DNA of 64,000 nt. Origin: Eleusine coracana subsp. coracana. Lineage: Eukaryota > Streptophyta > Magnoliopsida > Poales > Poaceae. Of the stretch, positions 54,500 to 64,000 are shown in pieces (the first letter of the stretch is position 1; each line of letters starts with the position of its first letter). Under the pieces are notes generated by a model. It was not told where the DNA came from. It ran no database searches and saw nothing but the letters and a program-made list of their open reading frames with translations. Where the stretch lies: positions 8,170,949-8,234,948 of the forward strand of contig CM064430.1 in assembly GCA_032690845.1 (NCBI GenBank), given 5' to 3'. A program made the translations under genes and the position numbers.

Positions 54500-55355
54500 T
54501 AGTGCTGGCCAAATGGGCCATGCTAAGTGGGCCGGCCTAAGGCACGAATTTTTTGGCCCGGCCCAAGCATGGCATAGCCCAAATGGGCCGTGCTTGGGCC
54601 GAGGGTCCTGCCCGATGGGCGGCATGAGCATGGCCCGATTAATTGCGGCCCGGTGAAGCACAAAATTAGCCCAATTAGTTATGGCCCAACAAACAGCCCA
54701 GCACAAAATGGTCCACCATCTGCCATCTCGCACAAAAACAGCCCAGCAGCCCAGCACCCAAATCCTAGGGGCCTAGGCTAGGCTTGCTGCCCCCCTCCAC
54801 CCCCCCCCCCCCCATCCTCCCCCGCGCTGCTATTCGCCCGCGGCTCCGCTGTCGCTGTTCTCGCCCCGTCCTCACCGTGCCGCCGCTGTCGCTATTCGCC
54901 CGCACCGCCTCTGGTGCCGGTGCTGCTGCACGGCTGCTCCCTTGCGTCATCGCTCACCTGTGCCGCCACAGCCACCGTCGCTGCCGCAGCGACCGCTGGC
55001 GATGCGCCGATGCCGCAGTTCTCGTTCGCGCCGTCAATGCGTCGACGCCTGCGTGTGAGGGCCGCCGCCACGTCGCCTGCGCGTGAGGGTCGCCACCATG
55101 CCAAGCTTTGGGACGTCGGGTTGAGGGCGAGACTAATTTTATCAGGCCGTCCAGCGTTATTGGGTCGTCGTGCCTAATGGGCCGGCCCGGTACAGTACAC
55201 TAATTTTGTGTCATGCCGTGGGCTGACACCCAAGCACGTGGGCTGGCACGGCACGACCCGAAATGAATTCCGTGTCATGCCGTCCGAAATCTAATGGGTC
55301 GTGCCTTTCCGTGCTTGGGCTAGACCGTATCGAGCGGCCCGTTTGGCCAGCACTA
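54500..55355. mobile_element. hAT-type non-autonomous element with GC-rich core
   Basis: Terminal repeats TAGTGCTGGCCAAATGGGCC and (right end, reverse complement) TAGTGCTGGCCAAACGGGCC match at 19 of 20 positions. The 8-bp TSD ATTAGAAC is perfect (54492-54499, 55356-55363). Subterminal zones are full of GGGCCGTGCTTGGGCC-like blocks. The core (54785-55130) is strongly GC-rich, with C homopolymer and CGCCGC runs giving long but unconvincing frames on both strands. It may be captured exon sequence or simple compositional bias. Confidence 0.9.
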
Positions 55356-55679
55356 ATTAGAACTAACCATAGAGCAAACCATATACGGCTGTCTTAGAAC
55401 CCATCCACGTCGTTGCTGTGACAAGCTTCTAGCCGGAATGCTCAACACCTACACTTGTCACGCATCACAACACATAATCCTTCTATTCTATTTGCTCCTG
55501 CCCCATGTGGATCTCACAGTTTGGTGCGCCTCCCCGCTGGGCCTGAGAAAAAGCGTTAGCAAGAGCCGAGCTCGGCGCATCGCGGGTTGATGGTGAGCTA
55601 AGCGACCATTCCGAGACTGCACGGTAAGTAAAGGAAAGTACTGTATTCCATTTTCAAAAAAAAAGAAAGTATTCCAATT

Positions 55680-56035
55680 TCTCTCTCCTCCACCTGCGAA
55701 CTCTGTCGTGATGCAGCTGAGACGGCTGACCACCTCATCTTCCATTGCACAGCTTCGAGGGCCTTTTGGACTGCCATCCGCGTCCAGCTCTCAAACAACA
55801 TTAATGTGTAGAACATATGGGAGATTGCTCGACCAGAAAGAGTGCCCTAAAACCACTATCATTGTTTCCTCCAACTTTGCTGTTGGATGATCTAGAAGCA
55901 CAGGAATACTTTCGTCTTCTGTTCTGAACCCTTCTTCTTGGAGCAGCTGCTACGATCATGCAGTGAAGAAGCAAGACTGTAGCGCTGCCGACTCCCATGA
56001 GATGACGCATTCGTAGCTGATGCTTAGTACTCTCT
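55680..56035 (+). pseudogene. LINE 3'-end fragment (zf-RVT type)
   Basis: Read across several stops, the plus strand gives CELCRDAAETADHLIFHC and ASRAFWTAIRVQLSNN, the Cys-rich zf-RVT pattern (CxLC...ETxxHLxxxC...W) at the end of plant LINE ORF2, followed by a WMI.KHRNTFVF motif. Orientation is opposite to the 53666 fragment, so they are separate remnants. Confidence 0.7.
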
Positions 56036-56163
56036 TTTTCTTTCAATTATGTAAATGATATAATACACTCTGTCTACATCACCATGCTGTAAATCTTCAT
56101 GGCCTTTTGAGTTACCCATTTTATAAAATGGAAAATCAGGTGGGGACCTAGTCCCCCTCCCCT

Positions 56164-56181
56164 CCCCCCCCCCCCCCCCCC
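56164..56181. repeat. Poly-C tract
   Basis: 18 consecutive C after a CCCCCTCCCCT lead. Length is prone to sequencing error. Confidence 0.9.
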
Positions 56182-56257
56182 GTTGACCAGTCAAAAAAAA
56201 TATGTCAACGCAATGGGCTTGCTTTTATTTCTTGCTCTCAGTTTTCCCTTTACATAA

Positions 56258-56690
56258 CCGAATGAACCGGTAAAATTGGTAGGGACCGCTTCACCGGTTA
56301 ACCGGAAAATAGGAGTAACCAGCCGGTTAACCGAACAAAAAATCAATTTGAAGAGTCGGTGATTGGTAACCGATTAACCAGCCGGTTACACTGGTTAACC
56401 GATCAGTTTTGGCGGTTAATCATTGGTTACACCAGTTTTTGTCATAAAATTTCAAAAATAGAATTTTAAATTCACATTTGGTGGTTAGCCGGCCGGTTAC
56501 ACTGGTTAACTGACCGATTTTCCCCGTTAACCGGTGGTTTCACCAGTTTTAATATATATAAATTTTTTTGAATTTTAAAAATATTTAAATCAAAACCGGT
56601 GGTTAACCAACTGATCGAGATAGCCGGCATAGACCGGTTTTCCGGTTAACCGGGTTAATCGGCCGGTTAACCATGGTTATGTTAACCATG
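56258..56690. repeat. CCGGTTAACCGG-rich block
   Basis: About 430 bp in which ACCGGTTAACCGG-like words and their parts (GCCGGTTACACTGGTTAACCG, CCGGTTAACCGGG) recur more than a dozen times, separated by AT-rich linkers. The word is self-complementary, so the block can fold in many registers. ACATAACC near the left and GGTTATGT near the right could be terminal inverted repeats of one element, but no TSD was found. Confidence 0.7.
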
Positions 56691-56699
56691 GCTGAGACA

Positions 56700-57530
56700 C
56701 AGAGAAACTTTAGCCAAAAACTAATGTGGAGGCCCTTATGCTAGACTAAGCAAAGATGTGGTTGGCTGACTTTTGTATTTATGCATCCACATCCGTCCTA
56801 TGAAATGCATGTTAGGCTGACTCCAATAACAAAAAGGTAATTTGAAGATGCAATGAGAATTGCCTCTCGTACAGAAGATGCAGTTTTGTTTTATCTCCAA
56901 AAGAGAAGGCACTTTGCATTCTAAGAGAGAGGGATTGCATTTTTGCGTACCCTCTCCCCTGGAAGCCAAAAGTGCCTCCCCCTTTGCCTACTCTATTGGA
57001 GGGTTTGTATTTCTTGTTAAAAAGGCATAATGGGTTTGCTTTTGCATTTGGCTTCCCTGTTGAAGTCAGTCTTACATATATGCATTGGGTCCAACAATGC
57101 ATAGAAACAAAATTTACATTCTACTGGTTTCAAACATGCAACAATAAGAAAATTATGTCACTATATATTAGAGAATATCTCATTTTTAGCTACTCTCATG
57201 TGTATATCTCACAATCTAGAGAGTATCACTACATACTTGAGTTTTGTAAATTAAGTATGTAGTCATACTAGAGGGTATATGAACATACTCACTTAATTTT
57301 ATTGGAATACATGAATTATGAGGACATACTCACTTTTATATAGCAGTAAATACGATATATGTTCATATGCTTATAACTAGAAAACCATTCTAAAAAAATT
57401 ATCGTTATCACTCTCAAAAATCTTGTTTTAAGTATATGTACATACTCAAAATAATAAATAAGTATAAACACATACCCAAGGTGAATTTTTGAACGTGGGA
57501 ATAACTACATTTGGGAGTAGAATGGAGTTT
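56700..57530. other. AT-rich spacer, no gene
   Basis: No supported coding sequence. A clear hairpin, ACTACATACTT paired with AAGTATGTAGT, lies at about 57229-57263, and similar ACATACTC words recur to 57450. Confidence 0.55.
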
Positions 57531-57531
57531 C

Positions 57532-57716
57532 CATATATATATATATATATATGCCGGTTGGTTTGACCGGGTGCCCCCGAACGCATGTAACTCTGGTTGC
57601 GGCACACCTGCACTCTCCCTTTGGACCACACGCTCCCCCTTTGGACCACGCGCGCCCCCTGCACTTCCGTTTTGGACCACACGCGTTACCTGCACCCTCG
57701 CTTTGGACTTTATATC
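57532..57716. repeat. (AT)n tract and TTTGGACCACACGC tandem repeats
   Basis: An AT run at 57532-57552 is followed by four imperfect units of 20-31 bp, each containing a form of CTTTGGACCACACGC preceded by CACCTGCAC-type sequence. It is sharply GC-rich between AT-rich neighbours. It could be a subterminal repeat array of the adjacent MULE; no terminus was confirmed. Confidence 0.65.
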
Positions 57717-58435
57717 CAGTGGTTACCTGACAGTGAGAAAAGAAAAAGGAAATATTATACTATTTTTTGCAGCGGTGGTAGTATATCTTTAAGTCACTAG
57801 TAGTTTATCTACTACTTGACCAAGTATATACTTTAGTAATGGTAGATTATGTACAATTTGACCAGCGTTGGTAGTATATTCTATATTTGTAGTTTATGGT
57901 CTAGCCCATACGATTAAATAGTAGTATATGGTCAAGTAGTAGTGTATTATGGTATATGACCTGGAAATGAACTAATTCATGCACTATATATGGTAGTTTA
58001 TGTACTACTTGACATGGTCATACACTTCTTGTCTTAGTTTATCTACGATAGTATATATTATCTATAACGCTATGTGGCGGTATTATAGATGGTATATAAA
58101 CAATGCGAGTAGTATAGGTACGAAATTATTAAACCAGCTGTAGTATTAGATCGTGATGGTATAACAATGGGAACCATTATTATTAATAAGTATATGTCGT
58201 ATAAGATAAACGAATAATTATCGTAGTATATGGAATGACAAATGATATATATCTCTGTTTTTCTTTAGGAGTTGATAAGAATGGCAACCACCATGATGTC
58301 TATCTCCTATTTCCACTGCACATAAAACGGTAGATCTAATGACCCGGAGTATTCATAGGTGCTACGGATCTATATAACACCGTCAGCATTAATAGAAAGG
58401 ACGCATCATCTTGATTGATAACGTCAAGCAGGACA
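57717..58435. other. 5' region of the plus-strand gene, rich in TAGTATAT motifs
   Basis: No coding exon is seen. Words such as GTAGTATAT, TATCTACTAC and TATGTACTAC recur about every 40-60 bp between 57775 and 58235. A TGA at 58412-58414 lies in frame just upstream of the first ATG of the gene at 58436. TATATAAC near 58370 is a possible TATA box, 64 bp before the ATG. Confidence 0.55.
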
Positions 58436-59199
58436 ATGACAGGACGCAAGAAACAAAACCGTGATTCGACTGATCGTTTCAATCGAAGTTGGTCGCCGTC
58501 GTCTAGGCGCGACCCTTCACCACGAAGGAGCGGTGGTCGTGACATCAATGCTGGCTCATCGTTGTCGAAGGTCAAGGTAATCCAAAATAGTGATGGAGGG
58601 TAACTATGGTTACAATGCTAATGGCCTGTATATTATGGGTATATTATGGGTTGATAGGTGGATCTTTTTTACAGGCTAGTCAACACATATACACTGAAGC
58701 TTGGCATTCTTTTGACGCAAATGATAAGGGAGTTCAGGGCGACTGGCCAGACTGTCCAGCGAAGTTGGACGAGGTTGTATATATACTACTTTGCGTTTGT
58801 TTTCAGTATACGACCTAAGATTTGATGGCACGTGTTTTTTAAATGTACTATTTGAACTAACAAGCTATTTATGTGTAGAGTAAAGGTGTAAAGTATGATA
58901 TAACTTTCACCAAAATGACTTGCACAATGATGATAAGCGACGAAAATGATGATGAATCTGATGAACAAGTATTGTCGGGGGAAAAGGTCACACATGAAAA
59001 ATTTTCTATTATAGGAAACTTATAGTTGAGATGAGGAAATGATGAATCCATTTTTACATTCTTTTTAATTCTACTACTGAAAAAACATTAAAATTGTCAG
59101 ATTCATGAGATGGCGGAGGCTCTTCGCATTGTTGTTAAGCGGAAGTTGAAGGAGGGTCACTACTACACACGTTCCATTGAATCTGGGGAAGACAACTAA
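58436..59199 (+). CDS. Four-exon gene for an unrecognised 148-aa protein
   Basis: Exons: 58436-58576, 58675-58773, 58879-58986, 59101-59199. All introns are GT-AG and phase 0 (AAG|gtaatc, acag|GCT; GAG|gttgta, tgtag|AGT; AAG|gtcaca, gtcag|ATT), and exon lengths (141, 99, 108, 99) are all multiples of three. The start is fixed by an in-frame TGA 24 bp upstream; the end is TAA at 59197-59199. Exon 1 is basic and Ser/Arg-rich (RSWSPSSRRDPSPRRSGGRD), probably disordered or nuclear. Exon 2 has WHSFDANDKGVQGDWPDCP, exon 3 is acidic (SDENDDESDEQ), exon 4 is a basic helix (EALRIVVKRKLKEGHYY). I do not recognise the family. It is convergent with the MULE transposase on the minus strand, 28 bp away, like mudrB facing mudrA in MuDR, although I see no similarity to MURB. 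No damage is seen, unlike all neighbours. Confidence 0.7.
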
Positions 59200-59226
59200 T
59201 GAACGAGGATAAATGCTGAATAAAAT

Positions 59227-61402
59227 TGACATGTGTTGTACAAGATAATGATGATCACCGAGAGTAGGGTCCGTTTCAACACGATAAGCTCCACAGCGCT
59301 TCATAGTCCCACGAATTTTTAGGAATACTGCCCTTGAATATGCTCTTGACATCTGCACCTCAAATTGCCAAGAACTTGACGAATTGATATGGGACTGTAT
59401 CAATAAAACACATGGTCAAGCTTCATAAAAAAGGTTACCAATTTGCGCGTAAGTATGAAGACAGTAAAAAGTGAATCGTACCTGACACTATAGTGTCTCA
59501 TGACCAGCTGCTCTCTTTCTTTTCTCAATGAATCGTTGCATGTGCTTTGCGAACATATGGATGGAGGTCATATGATCAGCAAAATCATTCTTGACCATGT
59601 TGTTGGTGCTCTCGCTTCGCTGTGTAGATGTCATCCTCCTGCAAAAGACGGACTTGAAGAATGCAGGTATCCATTTCCTCTGAAGATCGTACAACGACGA
59701 CAGTGTAACATTCTCATGCAGTGAATACTTATCAAGCATAGCTGCCTAGCAGCTCTCAAATTCAGCTACAGTTAGAGGATGGTTGATAGCTGAGTCAGGA
59801 TCATCTTTCAGTCCTTCATAATTTGCATATAGAGCATTTAGAGCCTCGCGATGCTTGCGAAGGATGTGCCACCTGCATAGTCAATGTTCTGTCCTGGGAT
59901 AAACAATACGAAGGGCAGCTGCAATTGAAGAGTCCTCATCTGCATTGTTATATACAAATTAAGTTTATTACCATGACATAAAGAATCACCTTAATGATAT
60001 TTCAGTATATGTACAACTTCCGCGGCCCGAAATAGTTTATATACTACTTTAGTTTTGTAAGGTGTATTAGCATATGGTTGGACCAGATAGAACTGGTATA
60101 TACACCACTTTAGTGTTTGATCAACTAACATAATACTATAAGGGAGTGTGTGTACTACTAAGAACACCAAACATGAGGTGCGGATAATAAATATGATGGC
60201 AGAGAATATCCATGACTAATGTGATAATTCAGATTATACCTGTTAGAATGCAACGTGGTTCGTGGCCTCCCATGCACTTCTTGAAGGTACCGAACAGCCA
60301 GACGAATGATTCAATTTTTTCATCACGTAGTAGGGATACTCCAAATATTGTGTTCTGCAAGTGGTGATTTGAGCCAATGAACATGGCCAAAGGCATGTCG
60401 TAGTTGTTGGTCTTGTAGGTGGTGTCGAAGGTGTAGACATCGCCAAAATCTGCATATTCGCCTTGCATGCTTGCTGAGCTCCAAAATATGTTCCTCAGAA
60501 TACCATTGTCATCAACCTGGGGTTCCCAAAAGAACTGTGAATTCTATGCACGGCAATCGTTAAAGAATTCAATCAGTTTGGGAATGTCTTCATTGTGCTC
60601 TGAGCGACGGTTAGCAGCCCGCCTAGAAAGTAATAGCATGTGTTAGACAGACTACATTATTTATACAACTAATTTGCTACCCAAGTATATATACTACTAA
60701 TGTCACCTGTATGGTCATTGTTAGTTCGGGAGTATATATACTATAACAGAAAAGGCCGTGTACTACAACTATGTGATTCACTGGTAGAGTATTCCGCACC
60801 TGTTCTCAAGGTCTCTGGATGTAACGGGTACAAGATGTTCTCTGTCATGTATCTCGGACAACACATTTCTGACTGCACTAGGGCGAACGCTGGTTGTCTG
60901 CATTGTGTCTACCAGCTCCATTATCGACCCATCACTGTTCTTGTGACACTCCATGTTTTGCACAACTGGGACTGATCTAGTCAGTGGGTGGTTATGTTCA
61001 AGTACCACACGGACAATAGTTACCTGACTATGATGGTAAAAAAATACATTAGAATATGGTAGCATGACAATACCCAATATACAATGAAATTGGTTCGACA
61101 AGGATAATAGTTACCTGGGAAATAGCACCAGTTTCGTCTCGGTCCCTGTGTAACTTAATATACGCCTTGCAGCCAGACTTCTTTGATGTGTTATTTCTTT
61201 GCCTTTCCTCTTTGTCGCCGAGATAATATTCACCCTTGCCAATACGGCTGCAGCAAATCTCACGGACGCTCTTCTTAGTGCGACTCAACTTCATTGGAAA
61301 TCCAGCTTCTCGCGCATAGCGCTTGTAGAAAAGTTTAGCTTGTTCCTCTGAGCTGAATACCATACCAACTCTCGGTACAATTTCTGGATTAATATCATGG
61401 GG
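59227..61402 (-). pseudogene. FAR1-domain MULE transposase, five exons, broken
   Basis: Exons (minus): 61402-61115, 61023-60800, 60622-60240, 59939-59482, 59394-about 59227. All borders are GT-AG and the phases match. Exons 1-2 form a FAR1-type DNA-binding domain: FSSEEQAKLFYKRYAREAGF, Cys pairs (EICCS, SGCKAY) and EHNHPL as the His-x-His. Exon 3 has the MULE transposase start FGDVYTFDTTYKTNNYDMPL (first catalytic Asp) and LRDEKIESFVWLF. The second Asp of LTDEDSS is split by intron 3. Exon 4 has LCRWHILRKH and STQRSESTNNMVKN. Exon 5 has FEVQMSRAYSRAV and ETDPTLGDHHYLVQH, then similarity ends and no SWIM CxCxnCxH is seen. In-frame stops: 60544-60546 and three in exon 4 (EH-stop-LCRW, ESC-stop-AAM, ETL-stop-CQ), all explicable by one transition. 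The N-terminus before 61402 was not found. Confidence 0.85.
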
Positions 61403-63278
61403 CTAGAAATGTAGCATGAAATGAATGACATCATAATGTAATATAAATCTATTGATCATGACATCCAGAACATACCCTTCATGTGAAAGAAACAACATAT
61501 AGTATATGTATTCGTCAAGGAATAGGAAGTAGTATATGTACACCATAAAAATAATTACATGGATATATACTATGTACTATTGTAGTAATGATATATTATA
61601 ACATAACCAAAACCCCAATACAACCGTGTATGTACTACAATGAGAAACACTATATGGAGGAGTGCATCAAGAGCATAAAGTTGTGTTGCCGTACAACAAC
61701 ACATAACTCTATTATATGCACTTTAGTAATGATATACTATGGCATAAACTCCATATATATGAGAGAGTTCGTTGTGCAGTATATGTATAATACCACAATT
61801 ACTGAAGTAGTATATATACGACATTAGTACTTTAACAAAATAGATCAATGTATCTCAGAGGATATATATACTATGTACTATTAAGTGGCAAATACCTACA
61901 TACTAAATATATACTATTGCACGAGCAAAAACACATAATTGTGGTATATGAATTTTTTAAATGATATAATATCACATCAATAAAATCTATAGTTTGAGAA
62001 AGAAAGCATCATCAACATATCAAAAATACTATGAGAATCAGAAACAAAATGAATTAGGGGAAAAACTTCAACGTGCATGTTTGCCCGAAAACGTGCATAT
62101 TTGGGATTAGAAGCATATTTGGCAGGAAAAAAGAAAAATAGAATGTCAATAAACGTTAGAGGCAACAATGAACAAAAAAGACTATAATTTGGGTTTAGAA
62201 GCATAACAGGAAGATGGGAAGAGAATTGTAGGTCCATGGAATGTACATGAGTGTATGTTTGTTACGGATATGGAGTCGCCATCTCATCAGAATTGATGGT
62301 TGCAGGTGGTGTATGCCGATCGGGGCATGTTGGAGAAGGAAAACCTTAACGAGTTAAACCAGGAGCAGCGGTGGTGGGTGGAGGAGAAACACGAGGAGAA
62401 AGATCCGGTGCACTGCATGGAACAGTGTAGTACTCGGGAGAATCTGGTGCTTGGTTGGAAACCATGGCTGCAAATCGAACCCTAGACGAAGGGGTCTCCA
62501 TGCCTTTTGTTGCCTCTGATGAGACAACATGGGATGAATGGACAGCTACAAACAGGATGCAGCACACACAACTGCTTATAAAGCTACGTTGGTCGGGTAT
62601 ACAGGACAAAAGGCCAATCATGGCATGTGGTCTTGTCTAAAGACTAACAGAACCGATAGGGAAAGGGTTATGCTTTTGTTACTTGAGGAAGTATATATAC
62701 TACTCGAGTGGTTGTATTAGAGAATGGTTGTATATATGTTACTGTGTTAAGAAAAAAAGCATCTAGTACACTCCTTGTATACAACTATTGACTGTATATA
62801 TACAATTTGAGTGACTTTGTTGTCTTCGAAAAAAGATGTATATATATTTCTATTTGAAGACAACTGCATCTCGTATGGTGGTTGTTTACTACTACTAACA
62901 GGCGTATACATAATAGTGGTGTAGTAGATCTCGGTAGTGCTAGTATATTATGAAGCGATAGTATAACTTCAACGGCGTTCGGATATATAATTTGAATATA
63001 AGGAAAATATCTACGGTAATGGAAATATATGGCAATTGTCAAAGTCACGAGAAATTAGGAATAGTATATATACGACAATGTCATGAAGCATTGCTAGTGG
63101 TTCCTAATATAAACACCATATAGTGTCTGGTAATGATTGCCATCCTTCGTACATGACTACATATACTACATACAAATGATGTATCGTGCACAACCATGAG
63201 AAGTATCAAAAATCAACTACAACTTGATGTGTATCATCGAGAGTTTCCCAAAAAAATGTGCTACATGACAATGTGCAT
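61403..63278. other. Spacer between the Ulp1 and transposase genes
   Basis: AT-rich and full of TATATACTA/TAGTATATA words (61500-61970, 62690-63180). A GC-richer island at 62270-62640 could be a 5' leader or first exon of the transposase gene. Frames there on either strand (62621-62346 minus, 62455-62640 plus) show no domain or fitting splice phase. Confidence 0.5.
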
Positions 63279-63837
63279 TTAGAATGGGTAGCCAGTGATC
63301 CGGTAACATGAAAGATCCTCCGGGATCTCCGCTTTGTTCGAAGGATGGAACAACATGTAGTATAAATACTCTGCACGAAGCTCAGCAGATTTCTCCTGAG
63401 TTGAGGCAAAAAAAAATTGAGTCAATTAGTCATGATGTACAACTTGGGTTAGGCAGAAGTATATTTAAATAATAATATGTGAAATTAACTGCAAGGGAAA
63501 CATACCAGGTTGACAACATCGTCTACGCATCCAGGTACACCAGTGTAATGCTCAGCATATTTCATGGTAAGGAACGTGTAGTCGTTTGGGCGAACCATTA
63601 TGGGACAACTGAATTTGGTAAGCCTGAAGTTGCCGAACTTTTTAAGTGCACCCTTGGACTTCTTCTGTAGCAAGGCGTCAGACGAGTAATCACGGTAGCA
63701 CCAGATTCACCGTACCGGTAGAGCCAAGTTGTACCAGCATTGTCATAGTCAAGTGTGTCAAGTACGTCAACACGGCTGGCCTCAAAGTTGACAGCATATA
63801 ATGAATAATGACCACGGTCAATGACAGGAATAAGAAT
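63279..63837 (-). pseudogene. Ulp1-type cysteine protease C-terminus, MULE-associated
   Basis: Two minus-strand exons: 63837-63506 and 63395-63279 (donor CTG|gtatgt, acceptor ctcag|GAG). The first starts after ctgcag with ILIPVIDRGHYSLYAVNF (catalytic His) and VDVLDTLDYDN (catalytic Asp), the pattern of the Ulp1 C48 peptidase family. A one-base loss near 63680 shifts the frame (exon length is 332, two more than a multiple of three). It then reads ALKKFGNFRLTKF and MVRPNDYTFLTMKYAEHY: the expected catalytic Cys of the NDCG motif is Tyr, a G-to-A change. The second exon ends LRAEYLYYMLF...ITGYPF-stop. Upstream exons lie beyond the window. Ulp1-like genes are carried by some plant MULEs (Kaonashi type). 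Inactive. Confidence 0.82.
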
Positions 63838-64000
63838 CTGCAGCAAATTGCAAAGACTTTCAGGAAGCTTGTATATGTACTACCAACATAACAGACTAAT
63901 AGCAGTATCCGAGTATAATAATAAAGCTAGCTATATATAAAGATGAGTATTAATACTATGATGTGGAAAATATGAGTATACATCTATTCATACATATACT
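63838..64000. other. Upstream intron or spacer of the Ulp1-like gene
   Basis: No coding sequence. It contains GTATATGTACTACC near 63868 and ends within AT-rich sequence. The MULE terminus on this side must lie outside the window. Confidence 0.5.

Noticed and set aside
54784..55177. Overlapping Ala/Arg/Pro-rich frames on both strands
   Set aside because: They arise from GC-rich composition inside the hAT element 54500-55355; no domain, and both strands are equally open.
62346..62640. Frames on both strands suggested as a first exon of the transposase
   Set aside because: No donor site with a phase fitting the exon at 61402 and no similarity to FAR1 N-termini.
1..64000. CRISPR array, tRNA, rRNA or bacterial operon
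   Set aside because: No regular spacer-repeat array, no cloverleaf or rRNA signature; the window is plant nuclear DNA.

Overview
The window is nuclear DNA from a grass (Poaceae, probably panicoid-like). The case rests on a Sirevirus-type Ty1/copia element, Ty3/gypsy elements of the RIRE2-like grass type with an antisense 'putative gypsy type transposon' ORF, Stowaway, Tourist and hAT MITEs, and spliced Mutator/FAR1-type genes. There are no tRNA, rRNA or CRISPR loci and no ordinary housekeeping gene. The species cannot be named from the sequence alone.

Layout. 1-4815: AT-rich flank with a (TA)n tract, two Stowaway MITEs, one Tourist MITE, one hAT MITE, a Pack-MULE-like element and a MULE-type MITE, most with readable target-site duplications (TSDs). 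4816-52396: one 47.6-kb nest. The host element is a decayed Ty3/gypsy (TSD TTAAT) of about 14.6 kb once insertions are removed. It was hit by a hAT element (8498-9405), a Sirevirus (12220-42072, TSD CTTAG, inside integrase), a solo LTR (46806-48337, TSD AAGAT) and a second hAT-like element inside its 3' LTR (51124-51810). The Sirevirus (about 9.4 kb without insertions) was itself hit by a second gypsy (16904-27755, TSD ATTTG, two 380-bp LTRs) and by a 9.6-kb non-coding LTR element in reverse orientation (28682-38314, TSD GCTCT/GCTCC). Nesting is three levels deep, and each junction can be read to the base or nearly so.

52397-57720: mixed flank with two LINE fragments, a hAT element with 20-bp inverted termini (54500-55355), a block rich in CCGGTTAACCGG and short tandem repeats. 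57720-64000: a Mutator-like (MULE) locus. On the minus strand lie a partial Ulp1-type cysteine protease gene (63837-63279) and a five-exon FAR1-domain MULE transposase pseudogene (61402-59227). Facing them on the plus strand is an apparently intact four-exon gene for an unrecognised 148-aa protein (58436-59199), all of whose introns are phase 0. The spacers and several introns are full of copies of a palindromic motif close to GTAGTATATATACTAC.

Main points: (a) the hidden spliced gene convergent with the MULE transposase, an arrangement like mudrA/mudrB; (b) palindrome doublets with 20-21 bp between centres (GCGCCGATCGGCGC type) in the non-coding LTR element and the solo LTR, comparable in layout with the known Sirevirus palindromes seen here in the copia LTRs; (c) the dispersed GTAGTATATATACTAC palindrome; (d) a 91-bp intron flanked by direct repeats that suggest recent intron gain. 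All retroelement genes are broken, mostly by nonsense transitions, as expected for old methylated heterochromatin. Coordinates were read by hand.
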